Source: Salinisphaera hydrothermalis (lineage in GTDB: Bacteria; Pseudomonadota; Gammaproteobacteria; Nevskiales; Salinisphaeraceae). Taken from it: a stretch of DNA of 64,000 nucleotides. The notes below the pieces were generated by a model. That model did not search any database, was not told where the DNA came from, and saw nothing but the letters and a program-made list of their open reading frames with translations. The stretch lies in assembly GCF_040361195.1 (NCBI RefSeq), contig NZ_APNE01000005.1. One strand, 5' to 3'. The translations under genes and the position numbers were made by a program. Shown one piece after another: positions 47,276 to 57,125 of the stretch. Numbering within the stretch: position 1 is the stretch's first letter; every line of letters starts with the position of its first letter.

Positions 47276-48973
47276 ATGTTGAACAGAGTTGGAATTGGAT
47301 ACAGGCTGGGCCTGGCCTTCGGCATTTTGATTCTACTTCTGGTCTTCGCCGTCGGCGCCGGCACCTATGGGATCGATCGGATCGCCGCGACCGGGCATAG
47401 AGCGATCGACGTGGATGCGCGCGTGGCTACCAACGCGATGCAGATCGAGAAACTGGGTCTGGAAGCACTGCGCTACGAAAAAGACATTTTTATCGACCTG
47501 AACGATCCCGAAAAGATCGCGACGTACAAGGCCAAGTGGGACGATGTCCACACCCGACTCAAAGCAACACTCCAGGCCGGCCTCGCGATGGCGGCGACCG
47601 ATCAACGGCGCCAGCTTTACCAGAACGCGCTGAACGGCTTGTCGGAATACCAGGCTGGCTTCAATAAAATCTATGCACGTATCCGGAGCGGCGATATTCA
47701 GTCGACGGCGCAAGCCAACAACGCGTTCCACGAGTACAAGTCGGCGATATACCAGCTCGAGAATAATGCAGAAGCCATCGACAAAGCCGCCAGCGCGCAA
47801 TTGAGCCGCGCGGTGCCCAAGATGGAAACCGTACGACGCGACACCCAGATCAGCCTGCTCGCATTCGCCGGTATCGCCATTGTGCTGGCGATAGTTCTAA
47901 GCTACCTGATCACACGCAGCGTCAGCCGCCCATTGCGATATGCCGTCGACATCATCGAGGACATCGCCCAAGGCAACCTGCGACGTGATGTGTCCGTTAC
48001 CGGCAAAGACGAGGTCAGCCGCTTGCTCGCTGCCATGTCGAGCCAACGCGAGCGTCTGTCGGCGCTCGTCCTGTCCCTGCGCAATCTGAGCAATGCCGTC
48101 TACCACGGCGCGCAAGAGATCGCGAGCGGCAATGACGAGCTGAGCAGCCGCACCCAGCAACAGGCGGCGAGCCTCCAGGAGACCGCGGCCTCCATGGAAG
48201 AGATGACGTCCACGGTGCGGCAGAATGCTGAAAACGCCAGACAGGCCGATCAGCTCTCCCGCAACGTGCGCACCCAGGCCAGCGAAGGCGGCCAAGTCGT
48301 CGACCGCGCCGTTCGCGCAATGAGCGAGATCAGCGATTCCAGCCACCGGATTACAGAGATTGTCAGCCTGATTGACGATATCGCGTTCCAAACCAACCTA
48401 CTCGCGCTCAATGCCTCGGTGGAGGCAGCGCGGGCGGGCGAGCAAGGCCGTGGCTTTGCCGTGGTCGCGTCGGAAGTTCGCAACTTGGCCAGCCGTAGCG
48501 CGACCGCGGCGAAAGACATCAAGACACTGGTCGACGAAAGCGCCCAAAAGGTTGCCGACGGTTCGAAGCAAGTCGAGCTATCCGGCAAGACGCTGAACGA
48601 GATCATCGAATCCATCAATCAGGTCAGCAATATCATCTCGGATATCGCGACCGCAGGCAGCGAACAAGCCCAGGGTATCGATCAGGTCAACACGGCCGTG
48701 TCGCAGATGGACAGCGTGACGCAACAAAACGCGGCGCTGGTCGAAGAATCAGCCGCCGCGAGCGCATCGCTTGAAGAACAAGCGCAACAACTGAACACAC
48801 AGATCGCTTTTTTCAAGCTCCCGGAGGATGCCACCGGTGCGCGCGATGCGCAGCCGAGCGCGCGTCGTACCGTTTCATCCCCGCGATCCGAGGGGAAACG
48901 CACGGCTCCCCCGGCCACGAAGCCAAAGAGCGAATCCAATCCGTCAGACGCCGAGGACTGGGCGACCTTTTAG
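47276..48973 (+). CDS. Methyl-accepting chemotaxis protein
   Basis: 565-residue chemoreceptor. Transmembrane helix at about 10-32, a four-helix periplasmic bundle (about 35-185), a second helix (LLAFAGIAIVLAIVLSYLI), HAMP domain, and the coiled-coil signalling region with the highly conserved hairpin tip (ISLIDDIAFQTNLLALNASV, positions about 365-385). It ends DWATF, a pentapeptide of the xWxxF type that tethers CheR/CheB. Ligand unknown. It stands alone upstream of argB; 267 A+T-richer bases precede it. Confidence 0.94.
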   Translation: MLNRVGIGYRLGLAFGILILLLVFAVGAGTYGIDRIAATGHRAIDVDARVATNAMQIEKLGLEALRYEKDIFIDLNDPEKIATYKAKWDDVHTRLKATLQAGLAMAATDQRRQLYQNALNGLSEYQAGFNKIYARIRSGDIQSTAQANNAFHEYKSAIYQLENNAEAIDKAASAQLSRAVPKMETVRRDTQISLLAFAGIAIVLAIVLSYLITRSVSRPLRYAVDIIEDIAQGNLRRDVSVTGKDEVSRLLAAMSSQRERLSALVLSLRNLSNAVYHGAQEIASGNDELSSRTQQQAASLQETAASMEEMTSTVRQNAENARQADQLSRNVRTQASEGGQVVDRAVRAMSEISDSSHRITEIVSLIDDIAFQTNLLALNASVEAARAGEQGRGFAVVASEVRNLASRSATAAKDIKTLVDESAQKVADGSKQVELSGKTLNEIIESINQVSNIISDIATAGSEQAQGIDQVNTAVSQMDSVTQQNAALVEESAAASASLEEQAQQLNTQIAFFKLPEDATGARDAQPSARRTVSSPRSEGKRTAPPATKPKSESNPSDAEDWATF

Positions 48974-48983
48974 GCATTAACGA

Positions 48984-49024
48984 GAGCCTGCCTGAGCGCT
49001 GCGTCGCGGCGCTCAGGCAGGCTC
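48984..49024. terminator. Strong hairpin between the chemoreceptor and argB
   Basis: Perfect 16-base stem: GAGCCTGCCTGAGCGC (48984-48999) and its complement (49009-49024) around a 9-base loop. No U-tract on either side. It begins 11 bases after the chemoreceptor stop, and the argB stop codon lies inside the right arm, so it could insulate two convergent transcripts. Confidence 0.6.
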
Positions 49025-49945
49025 GGGACCATTCGCAGCCGGCGGCGGCACACTCCCCGAACTCCCGATCAATGTGCCCACCCCGGCATCGGTGAATAAC
49101 TCCAGCAGCACCGCGTTCTCCACCCGACCGTCGACGATATGGGCCGCCGTGACGCCATTAGCCACGGCATCCAGCGCGCACTGAATTTTGGGCAGCATGC
49201 CGCCGTGGATGACGCCGGCGTTGATCAGGTTTTCGACCTGTTCGGGCGTCAGCCCCGTCAGCAGATGGCCCTCGGCGTCGAGCACGCCGGGCGTATTGGT
49301 CAGCAGCATGAGTTTTTCGGCACCGAGCACCGAGGCGATCTTGCCGGCGACCAGATCGGCATTGATGTTGTAGCTACGCCCGTCGGCGCCGACCCCGATC
49401 GGCGCGATCACCGGGATGAAGTCGTCCGATTCGAGCCGCTTGACGATGCGCGGATCGATCTCGGCTACCTCGCCGACGAAGCCGAGGTCGGCGTCGTCCT
49501 CGACCAGCGCCAGCTTGCGGGCGGTGATCAGGTTGCCGTCCTTGCCGGTCAGCCCGACCGCACGCCCGCCGTGCTGGTTGATGAGATTGACAATCTCCTT
49601 ATTGACCAGCCCGCCGAGCACCATTTCGACCACGTCCATGGTATCGGCATCGGTGACACGCATGCCCTTGATGAATTCGGTCTGCTTGCCGACGCGCTCA
49701 AGCACCTTGCCGATCTGCGGGCCGCCGCCGTGCACGACCACCGGGTTGAAGCCCACCAGCTTCATCAGCGCGATATCGCGCGCGAAGCCGGACTTGAGCT
49801 CCGGGTCGGTCATGGCATTGCCGCCATACTTGATGACGACGGTCTTGCCGGCAAAGCGGCGGATATAAGGCAATGCCTCGCCGAGCACGCGCGCGACGCG
49901 CGCGGCGGCTTCGGGATCCAGTGACATGCGTTTGTTCTGCTCCAT
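49013..49945 (-). CDS. argB: Acetylglutamate kinase
   Basis: Second step of arginine synthesis. 310 residues. ATP/phosphate loop VVIKYGGNAM and acetylglutamate-binding VVVHGGGPQIGKVL. NLINQHGGRAVGLTGKDGNL marks the arginine-feedback type. C-terminal GGMLPKIQCALDAV is conserved. The start at 49945 is an ATG without a strong ribosome site; the ATG at 49927 is possible. Its stop lies within a hairpin. Confidence 0.95.
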   Translation of the reverse strand: MEQNKRMSLDPEAAARVARVLGEALPYIRRFAGKTVVIKYGGNAMTDPELKSGFARDIALMKLVGFNPVVVHGGGPQIGKVLERVGKQTEFIKGMRVTDADTMDVVEMVLGGLVNKEIVNLINQHGGRAVGLTGKDGNLITARKLALVEDDADLGFVGEVAEIDPRIVKRLESDDFIPVIAPIGVGADGRSYNINADLVAGKIASVLGAEKLMLLTNTPGVLDAEGHLLTGLTPEQVENLINAGVIHGGMLPKIQCALDAVANGVTAAHIVDGRVENAVLLELFTDAGVGTLIGSSGSVPPPAANGPEPA

Positions 49946-50018
49946 CGATTCGGCCCGGCGGGATGACCCGTCTACGACACCCTAATCATCCGGATCTGGC
50001 AACCACGGCGACGCGCGA

Positions 50019-50474
50019 TCACTCGGTACCGGTCGAGCCGAAACCGCCGATACCGCGGTCGCTTTCGTCGAATTCATCGACAATCGCCAGTTCGGCGGCC
50101 ACCACGGGAATCAGCACGAACTGGGCGATGCGTTCCCCCGGCTCGATGGTGTAGGCCACATCGGCACGGTTCCAGACCGAGACCTTGAGCTCGCCCTGAT
50201 AATCGGAATCGATCAGGCCCGTGCCGTTGCCGAGCACGATACCGTGCTTATGGCCCAGGCCCGACCGGGGCAGAATCAAACCGGCCAGATTCGGGTCGCC
50301 GATATGAATCGCCAGCCCGCTTGGCAAAAGCTCGCACTGGCCCGGCGCCAGCGACAGCGGCGCGGCGATCATGGCGCGCAAATCGATGCCGGCCGAGCCG
50401 GCCGTCGCGCGTTCGGGCATCGGGAAATCACGACCCAGGCGGTCGTCGAGGCGTTTCACCTGCAGTTGCGTCAT
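50019..50474 (-). CDS. dut: Deoxyuridine triphosphatase
   Basis: 151-residue trimeric dUTPase: hydrolyses dUTP to dUMP. All five motifs can be followed: AGSAGIDLRA, LILPRSGLGHK, GLIDSDYQGE, RIAQFVLIP and the C-terminal DRGIGGFGSTG. The ATG at 50474 gives the normal length; a TTG at 50480 is not needed. Follows coaBC, as in many gammaproteobacteria. Confidence 0.96.
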   Translation of the reverse strand: MTQLQVKRLDDRLGRDFPMPERATAGSAGIDLRAMIAAPLSLAPGQCELLPSGLAIHIGDPNLAGLILPRSGLGHKHGIVLGNGTGLIDSDYQGELKVSVWNRADVAYTIEPGERIAQFVLIPVVAAELAIVDEFDESDRGIGGFGSTGTE

Positions 50475-50492
50475 GGACAATCCAGAGTAGTT

Positions 50493-51710
50493 TCAGATAG
50501 CGGTTGAATCGCAGGCCAGTCGCTCGCCGATCAGCGCGACCAGATCGCGGGCGAGATCGATCTTGGACGCCTGGGCGAGACGCTTCTCACCCTCGCCCCA
50601 GATCACGAGCAGCTCGTTGTCATCGCGGCCGAACGCCTTGTCCGGCCCGACAACGTTACCGGCGATCATGGACAGCCCCTTGCGCTCGCGTTTGTCGCGA
50701 GCGGCAGCTTCCATGTTGGTGGTTTCGGCCGCGAAGCCCAGGGTGAAGACCTCGGGCCAGGCAGAGGCGACCTCGGCGATGATGTCCCGCGTACGCGCCA
50801 GACGCAGACTGGCCTCGCCGTCGGATTTCTTGATCTTGTCAGTCGCGATCTCGGCCGGCCGATAGTCGGCGACCGCCGCCGCGCCGATGAAGATATCAGC
50901 GCCCGGCATGGCAGCCATTACGGCGTCGTACATCTCGGCCGCCGATTCGACCGCCACGCGCTCAACCCCGGCCGGCACATCCAGCGCGGTCGGCCCGGAG
51001 ACGAGCGTGACCTCGGCGCCCGCGGCCGCGCAGGCCGCAGCCAACGCATAACCCATGCGCCCCGACGAGCGGTTGGTGAGATAACGCACCGGATCGAGCG
51101 GCTCGCGGGTCGGCCCGGCCGTGACCACGACCCGGCGGCCGGACAGTACGCCGTGGGCATGCGCGCCGTAGCGCGCGATCAACGCATCGCGGATGACTTC
51201 CGGTTCGGTCATGCGACCGGCGCCGGATTCGCGCTCGGCCAGCTCGCCAACCTCGGGGCCGATACAGACCACGCCGCGCTCGGTCAGCGTTGACATATTC
51301 GCGCGCGTCGCCGGATGCGCCCACATCACATGATTCATCGCCGGGGCCACCACTAGATCGGCGGTACTCGCCAGACACAGCGTGGAGAGCAGATCGTCCG
51401 CGCGGCCCGTCGCGAGCCGGGCCAGCGTATCCGCGCTGGCCGGCGCAATGAGAATCAGATCGGCCCAGCGCGCGAGCTCGATATGGCCCATCGCCAGTTC
51501 GGCGGATTCGTCCCACAGATCATCGCGCACGGGGTGCCCGGACACGGCGGCCAGCGTCATCGGCGTGACGAAGCGTTGTGCGGCGGCGGTCATCACCACC
51601 TGGACCTCGGCGCCGGCCTCGACCAGACGACGCACCAGGATCGGCGTTTTATAGGCGGCGATGCTGCCGGTGACTCCGAGCAGCACGCGGCGTTGGGCCA
51701 GCGCTTGCAT
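50493..51710 (-). CDS. coaBC: Phosphopantothenoylcysteine decarboxylase/synthetase
   Basis: Bifunctional coenzyme A enzyme (405 residues). CoaC, N-terminal: FMN-binding GVTGSIAAYKTPILVRRL, APAMNHVMW with the catalytic His region. CoaB, C-terminal: VVVTAGPTREPLDPVRYLTNRSSG-type binding motif, and KIKKSDG near the active-site Lys. Start ATG at 51710; 51746 is possible. Divergent from radC. Confidence 0.95.
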   Translation of the reverse strand: MQALAQRRVLLGVTGSIAAYKTPILVRRLVEAGAEVQVVMTAAAQRFVTPMTLAAVSGHPVRDDLWDESAELAMGHIELARWADLILIAPASADTLARLATGRADDLLSTLCLASTADLVVAPAMNHVMWAHPATRANMSTLTERGVVCIGPEVGELAERESGAGRMTEPEVIRDALIARYGAHAHGVLSGRRVVVTAGPTREPLDPVRYLTNRSSGRMGYALAAACAAAGAEVTLVSGPTALDVPAGVERVAVESAAEMYDAVMAAMPGADIFIGAAAVADYRPAEIATDKIKKSDGEASLRLARTRDIIAEVASAWPEVFTLGFAAETTNMEAAARDKRERKGLSMIAGNVVGPDKAFGRDDNELLVIWGEGEKRLAQASKIDLARDLVALIGERLACDSTAI

Positions 51711-51784
51711 GGACTCTATTGTACCCGGGAAGGCGTGGCGCTCCATGGCCCTTCAGCCACAAACCACTCAGAGGAGACTTCACC

Positions 51785-52459
51785 ATGCGGATATCCGACT
51801 GGCCAGCGACCGAACGACCGCGCGAGAAACTGCTGGAACGCGGGGCCGGCGCACTGTCCGACGCCGAACTACTCGCCATCTTCCTGCGTACGGGCGTGAC
51901 CGGCATGAGCGCGGTCGATCTGGCGCGGCAGCTCTTGACCGACTACGGCAGCCTCGACGCCCTGCTGGCAGCCGATCGCAAGACATTCACGGCCGGACGC
52001 GGCCTCGGCGAAGCCAAGTACGTGCAGCTGCAGGCGGTACTGGAAATGGCACGGCGCCATGCCGGGGAGACCATCCGCGAACGCGACGTGTTAAGTGACC
52101 CGTCAGCTACACGCGCCTACCTTTCGCTGCACTTGGCGCGCTCGGAACACGAAGTTTTTGCTTGCATTTTTCTGGATAACCGGAATCGCGTCATTGCCTT
52201 CGAGGAGATGTTTCGCGGCACGATCGACGGCGCGGCCGTTTACCCGCGGGAAGTCGTCAAGGCCGCTCTGGCCCACAACGCAGCGGCGGTGATTCTGGCG
52301 CACAACCATCCCTCCGGCGTGGCCGAACCCAGCCCGGCGGATCGCGATATCACGCGGCGCCTGGTCGACGCGCTCGGACTCGTCGATATCCGGGTTCTGG
52401 ATCACGTCATCCTGGCGCGCGAAGCCACCACAAGCTTGGCCGAACGTGGGATGATGTAG
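51785..52459 (+). CDS. radC: DNA repair protein RadC family (JAB/MPN domain)
   Basis: 224 residues. N-terminal helix-hairpin-helix (LSDAELLAIFLRTG) and a C-terminal JAB1/MPN metalloprotease-like domain with the JAMM motif HNHPSGVAEPSPAD, plus the conserved Glu upstream. Function in repair is doubtful in general. ATG at 51785 after AGAGGAG. Located, as usual, between coaBC and rpmB. Confidence 0.93.
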   Translation: MRISDWPATERPREKLLERGAGALSDAELLAIFLRTGVTGMSAVDLARQLLTDYGSLDALLAADRKTFTAGRGLGEAKYVQLQAVLEMARRHAGETIRERDVLSDPSATRAYLSLHLARSEHEVFACIFLDNRNRVIAFEEMFRGTIDGAAVYPREVVKAALAHNAAAVILAHNHPSGVAEPSPADRDITRRLVDALGLVDIRVLDHVILAREATTSLAERGMM

Positions 52460-52500
52460 AATACATACAAAGACTATCGTAACGATTATTTAATTTTTTA

Positions 52501-52529
52501 TTGACATCTTAGGCGCGGCTTCCTACCTT
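52501..52529 (+). promoter_or_regulatory. Promoter of the outer-membrane protein gene
   Basis: Perfect -35 TTGACA (52501-52506), 17 bases, then TACCTT (52524-52529). An A+T-rich run directly upstream (52480-52500) could act as an UP element. Gives a 5' leader of about 45 bases. Confidence 0.6.
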
Positions 52530-52535
52530 TCCGCG

Positions 52536-52558
52536 ACCAGATTCACCCCCTATCTGGT
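52536..52558 (+). promoter_or_regulatory. Leader inverted repeat of the outer-membrane protein gene
   Basis: ACCAGAT (52536-52542) and ATCTGGT (52552-52558), separated by 9 bases, located between the promoter and the ribosome site. It may be a 5' hairpin that stabilises the mRNA, or an operator. Confidence 0.4.
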
Positions 52559-52580
52559 TGTAGAGATTGGAGAAAAGATT

Positions 52581-53315
52581 ATGAAAAAAGCCGCAATTGT
52601 CTTGGGTGCCACCATGATTCCGGCCGCTTCCGTTATGGCGGCGCCGAGCTTCGTTAAATCCGCGTCGCAATTCGTTACACCGGCGTCGCAAACCGATGGC
52701 CCGGGTTACACCTACGCACAGGGCGAATACATTCCCCACGGCAACGTCGACCACGCCGGCAACGATGTCACCGGCTACGGCGGTGACGTGTCCGTCGGCT
52801 TCGCTACCCACAGCAACTTCCCCATTCACCCGATCCTGCAGGGCGGGTTCCATCGCCTGAACCTGCATGACTCGCCGGTCGGCGTGAACCAGGCGTACGT
52901 CGGTCTGGGCGGCGAAGGCTTCTATGACTACGGCGGTCGCAAAGGCACCGGTCTGGGTTACTACGGCACGGTGAACTACGAGCGTCTGGAACTCCGCGAC
53001 GTGCCGGGCGGCACCGGCGGTAACGACGCCACCGGCGATGGCTACGGCATCAGCGCTGGCTTGCGCTGGATGGTCGCGCCGCAGGTCGAGATCAATCCGC
53101 ACGCCACCTACGTCGATTACGGCGAGGTTTCGGGCAGCGGTCTGGACTACGGCAGCCCGGATGGCTTTAAGTACGGGCTGCAGCTGGTGGGCTATCTGGA
53201 CCAGGCTCAGCACTATGCGCTGACCGCCGGGTACGACCGCTCTGACCTGGATGTCGGCCGCAACAACGCTGACTTCGACAACGTAGTCAACGTGGGCGCG
53301 CGCTTTACCTTCTAA
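52581..53315 (+). CDS. Small outer-membrane beta-barrel protein (YfaZ-like)
   Basis: 244 residues. Signal peptide at 1-21 (AIVLGATMIPAASVMA), then alternating hydrophobic/polar strands rich in Gly, Tyr and Asn, ending in GARFTF with a terminal Phe, the BamA recognition mark. Closest to YfaZ-type small porins in style: GFHRLNLHDSPVGVNQAYVG region and GYGISAGLRWMVAPQVEINP, minus their ends. Substrate unknown. Strong promoter, ribosome site TTGGAG, its own terminator: probably abundant. Confidence 0.72.
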   Translation: MKKAAIVLGATMIPAASVMAAPSFVKSASQFVTPASQTDGPGYTYAQGEYIPHGNVDHAGNDVTGYGGDVSVGFATHSNFPIHPILQGGFHRLNLHDSPVGVNQAYVGLGGEGFYDYGGRKGTGLGYYGTVNYERLELRDVPGGTGGNDATGDGYGISAGLRWMVAPQVEINPHATYVDYGEVSGSGLDYGSPDGFKYGLQLVGYLDQAQHYALTAGYDRSDLDVGRNNADFDNVVNVGARFTF

Positions 53316-53363
53316 GGCTGAAACGCAATTCGCCCCGACGGCGAATACGCAAGCGCCAACCCG

Positions 53364-53394
53364 GAACACCCCGCCATGCGCGGGGTGTTCTTTC
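53364..53394 (+). terminator. Terminator of the outer-membrane protein gene
   Basis: Stem GAACACCCCGC (53364-53374) and GCGGGGTGTTC (53380-53390), then CTTTC-type short U-run (53391-53394). Confidence 0.82.
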
Positions 53395-53423
53395 GTCCGC
53401 GGATAAAAATCGCGTCACAGCGG

Positions 53424-53452
53424 TTGTGCCGTGTTTCCGTTAGTGGTTAAAT
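53424..53452 (+). promoter_or_regulatory. Promoter of rpmB-rpmG
   Basis: TTGTGC (53424-53429), 17 bases, TTAAAT (53447-53452), about 45 bases before the rpmB start. Confidence 0.55.
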
Positions 53453-53497
53453 ACGCGGCTCGCCGACGCCGACTTGCGCGCGATCAGGAGTTCAAGC

Positions 53498-53734
53498 ATG
53501 TCCCAGATTTGTCAGGTAACTGGTAAGAAGCCGATTACCGGTTACAACGTTTCGCACGCCCACAACAAGACCAAGCGCCGCTTCGTGCCCAATCTGCACT
53601 GGCATCGCTTCTGGGTCGAGTCCGAGCAGCGCTACGTCCGCCTGCGGGTCTCATCGAAGGGCATGCGTATTATCGACCGTCAAGGCATCGACAACGTGCT
53701 CGCCAAGATGCGCAAGCGCGGGGAGAAAGTCTAA
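53498..53734 (+). CDS. rpmB: 50S ribosomal protein L28
   Basis: 78 residues, closely following the E. coli protein: SQICQVTGKKPITG, NKTKRRFVPNLHWHRFWVES and the C-terminal RKRGEKV. ATG at 53498 behind CAGGAG. Stop overlaps the rpmG start. Confidence 0.97.
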   Translation: MSQICQVTGKKPITGYNVSHAHNKTKRRFVPNLHWHRFWVESEQRYVRLRVSSKGMRIIDRQGIDNVLAKMRKRGEKV

Positions 53735-53889
53735 TGCGCGAAAAGATTCGCATGGTCTCGACCGCGGATACCGGGTTCTTCTACACCACGTACAAGAACA
53801 AGCGGAACAGTCCCGACAAGCTCGAGATGAAGAAGTACGACCCCAAGGCGCGCAAGCACGTGATCTTCAAGGAAGCGAAGATCAAGTAA
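53734..53889 (+). CDS. rpmG: 50S ribosomal protein L33
   Basis: 51 residues: MREKIRMVSTADTGFFYTTY at the start, KNKRNSPDKLEMKKYDPKAR, and KHVIFKEAKIK at the end. It lacks the two CxxC pairs of the zinc-binding form, so it is the zinc-independent type. Its ATG shares the A of the rpmB stop (TAATG). Followed by a strong terminator. Confidence 0.96.
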   Translation: MREKIRMVSTADTGFFYTTYKNKRNSPDKLEMKKYDPKARKHVIFKEAKIK

Positions 53890-53912
53890 TCGCTGCGGCG
53901 ACTGCCTGATGG

Positions 53913-53938
53913 AAAAGCCGGCCGCGCGCCGGCTTTTT
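53913..53938 (+). terminator. Terminator of rpmB-rpmG
   Basis: AAAAGCCGGC (53913-53922) with GCCGGCTTTT (53928-53937), 5-base loop, U-run of five. Confidence 0.92.
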
Positions 53939-54061
53939 CGTGGGCGCTCGCCGCTGAATACGCAACGTAACAGCCCGACCCCGGGTCGTTTGGTTAGACT
54001 GGCCGTCTTTGGATGGCGGACTAACGGGCGACATACCGCACCGGCGTGTCGAGAGGGCTCA

Positions 54062-55002
<941 letters not shown>

Positions 55003-55006
<4 letters not shown>

Positions 55007-55773
55007 CCGGCGCGCTGGCCATCGCCCGCCACGAGAGCACCCGTCTGTTCGCCTCGCCGCTGGCCTGGGCGCTGCTCGGCTTCACGCAACTGCTGGCCGG
55101 CCTGTTGTTCTTGATGTCCCTGACCGACATCTCGCTCAACCCCCAGCACCTGACCGACTATGACGGCGTATCCGAAGTGGTGGGCGCCGGCTTGTTCCGC
55201 TTCGTCACGCTGGTGCTGTTGCTGGTGGTGCCGCTGCTGACGATGCGAGCCTTCGCCGAGGAGCGCAAGAACGGCACGCTCGAACTGCTGCTGGCCGCGC
55301 CGGCCTCGGCGACCGAGCTGGTGCTGGGCAAATTCGTCGGCGTGATGGTGTATCTGAGCTTGAGCTGCCTGCTGGTCGGCGCCCTGCCCGCCACGCTGAT
55401 GGCATTCACGCCGCTGGACTGGGGGGTGATTGCCGCCGGCCTGCTCGGACTATGGCTGGTGATGGCGGCGTTCGCCGCGGTCGGCCTGTTCGCCTCGGCG
55501 CTGACCCGCGAACCCACGCTGGCCGCCGTCATCAGCCTGGCCGCGCTCATGCTGCTTTGGCTGATCTATGCGGTCGCGAGTATCGACTGGCATCCCAGCG
55601 TATTCGGCCATACGCTCGATATCGGACGCATCGCCGGCGGCATCTCGCCGATCGGGCATGACGACACGCTTTTGCGCGGGCTCGTCACCTCCGGCGATGT
55701 GCTGTATTTCGTGATCTTCGTGCTCGCGTTTCTGGCGCTGGCGATCGTCCGGCTCGACGCGGAACGCCGATAA
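55003..55773 (+). CDS. ABC transporter permease (GldF-like)
   Basis: 256 residues with about six transmembrane helices, typical ABC-2 permease: LLTMRAFAEERKNGTLELLL is the amphipathic coupling region, followed by PASATELVLGKFVGVM. Overlaps the ATPase gene by four bases (ATGA). Confidence 0.86.
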
Positions 55774-55775
55774 CC

Positions 55776-57125
55776 ATGCGTGCGAGTTCCTATCTCACGA
55801 TGGTGTTGATCGTGCTGGTGGCCGTGGCGGCCGGCTGGCTGGCCCAGCGCACCAGCGTCACCGCCGACTGGACCGCCGGCAATCGCAACAGCCTGACGCC
55901 GGCCAGCCTGCGCGTCGTCCATGCGCTGGGCGCCGGTCCGATCGATTTCACGGCCTATATCTATCCCGGCCCGCAGCGCAACGACGTCCGCCAGCAGCTC
56001 TCGCGCTATACCCGCGCCTCGAATCGCGTTCATCTGCATTTCGCCGATCCGGCCCGGCATCCGGCGACGGTGCGCAAGCTTGGCATCGGTAAGGACGGCG
56101 CGGTGGTGGTGCGCTATCAGGGCCGCCAGCAAACGCTCACCGATTACTCCGAATCGAGCGTGACCAATGCCTTGCAGCGATTGTCGCCCGGCGGGTCGAA
56201 ATGGATCGTGTTCGTGACCGGCCACGGCGAGCGCGATCCGGGCGCCAAGACCACCGCCGGGTATTCCAAGCTGGCCACCGCCCTCGACAACCAGGGCCTG
56301 AAGGTCCGGCAGGTCAATCTGGTTCAGGCCGGCGCGATTCCGGATAACACCGCGGTGCTCGTCATCGCCTCGCCACAGCACGATCTGTTGCCCGGCGAGG
56401 TCAACATGATCCGGGCGTACGTCAAACGCGGCGGCAACGTGCTGTGGGTCGACGACCCGGGGCCACGCTACGGGCTGACGCCGCTCGCACAGGATCTCGG
56501 CATCCACTGGCTCGACGGCACGCTGGTCTACCCAGACTATCGCAAGCTCGGCACCGGCAGCCCGGCCATGGCGCTGGTGGCCACTTACCCGGATACGCCG
56601 ATCACCGAGAACCTCAAGCAGATCACGATCTTTGCCTTCGCCGGTGCGCTGTCGCCGCTCGACCATTCGTCCTGGCAATCGAAGGCGATTCTGCGTTCGC
56701 CGGCCCGAAGCTGGCTGGAAACCGGGTCGCTGGATCAGGGCAGCATCAGCTTTCAGCCCGATCAGGGCGATCGCGCCGGGCCGCTGACCTTCGGGCTGAT
56801 GCTGAGCCGGCCCGAGCCCGGCGCCTCGGGCGATAATCCGCCGTCCGGGCAGTCCCAACAACGCGCGGTGGTCGTGGCCGACAGCGACTTCATGGACAAC
56901 GGTCATCTGGCCGATCTCGGCAATCGCACGCTGGCCCTGGCAATCTTCCAGTGGCTGGCCGGCCGTGATGCGCAGATCGCCGTAGACGTGCCGAAAGCGC
57001 CCGATGCCCATCTGGAAATGGCGCCGGCACGACTGTCGACGTTCTGGTGGCTGTTTGTGGTAACGCTGCCGGGCGCGCTGTTCGTTCTCGGCTTCGGCCG
57101 CTGGTGGTGGCGACGACGCCGGTGA
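55776..57125 (+). CDS. Gld-type auxiliary ABC component (GldG-like)
   Basis: 449 residues: one N-terminal helix, a large extracytoplasmic domain and a C-terminal helix (FWWLFVVTLPGALFVLGF) followed by a basic tail. Family features: NSLTPASLRVVHAL, IVFVTGHGERDP, GGNVLWVDDPGP and VVVADSDFMDNGHLAD. Found with ABC-2 transporters of the gliding type, but such operons occur widely in non-gliding bacteria. Function unknown. Confidence 0.85.
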   Translation: MRASSYLTMVLIVLVAVAAGWLAQRTSVTADWTAGNRNSLTPASLRVVHALGAGPIDFTAYIYPGPQRNDVRQQLSRYTRASNRVHLHFADPARHPATVRKLGIGKDGAVVVRYQGRQQTLTDYSESSVTNALQRLSPGGSKWIVFVTGHGERDPGAKTTAGYSKLATALDNQGLKVRQVNLVQAGAIPDNTAVLVIASPQHDLLPGEVNMIRAYVKRGGNVLWVDDPGPRYGLTPLAQDLGIHWLDGTLVYPDYRKLGTGSPAMALVATYPDTPITENLKQITIFAFAGALSPLDHSSWQSKAILRSPARSWLETGSLDQGSISFQPDQGDRAGPLTFGLMLSRPEPGASGDNPPSGQSQQRAVVVADSDFMDNGHLADLGNRTLALAIFQWLAGRDAQIAVDVPKAPDAHLEMAPARLSTFWWLFVVTLPGALFVLGFGRWWWRRRR

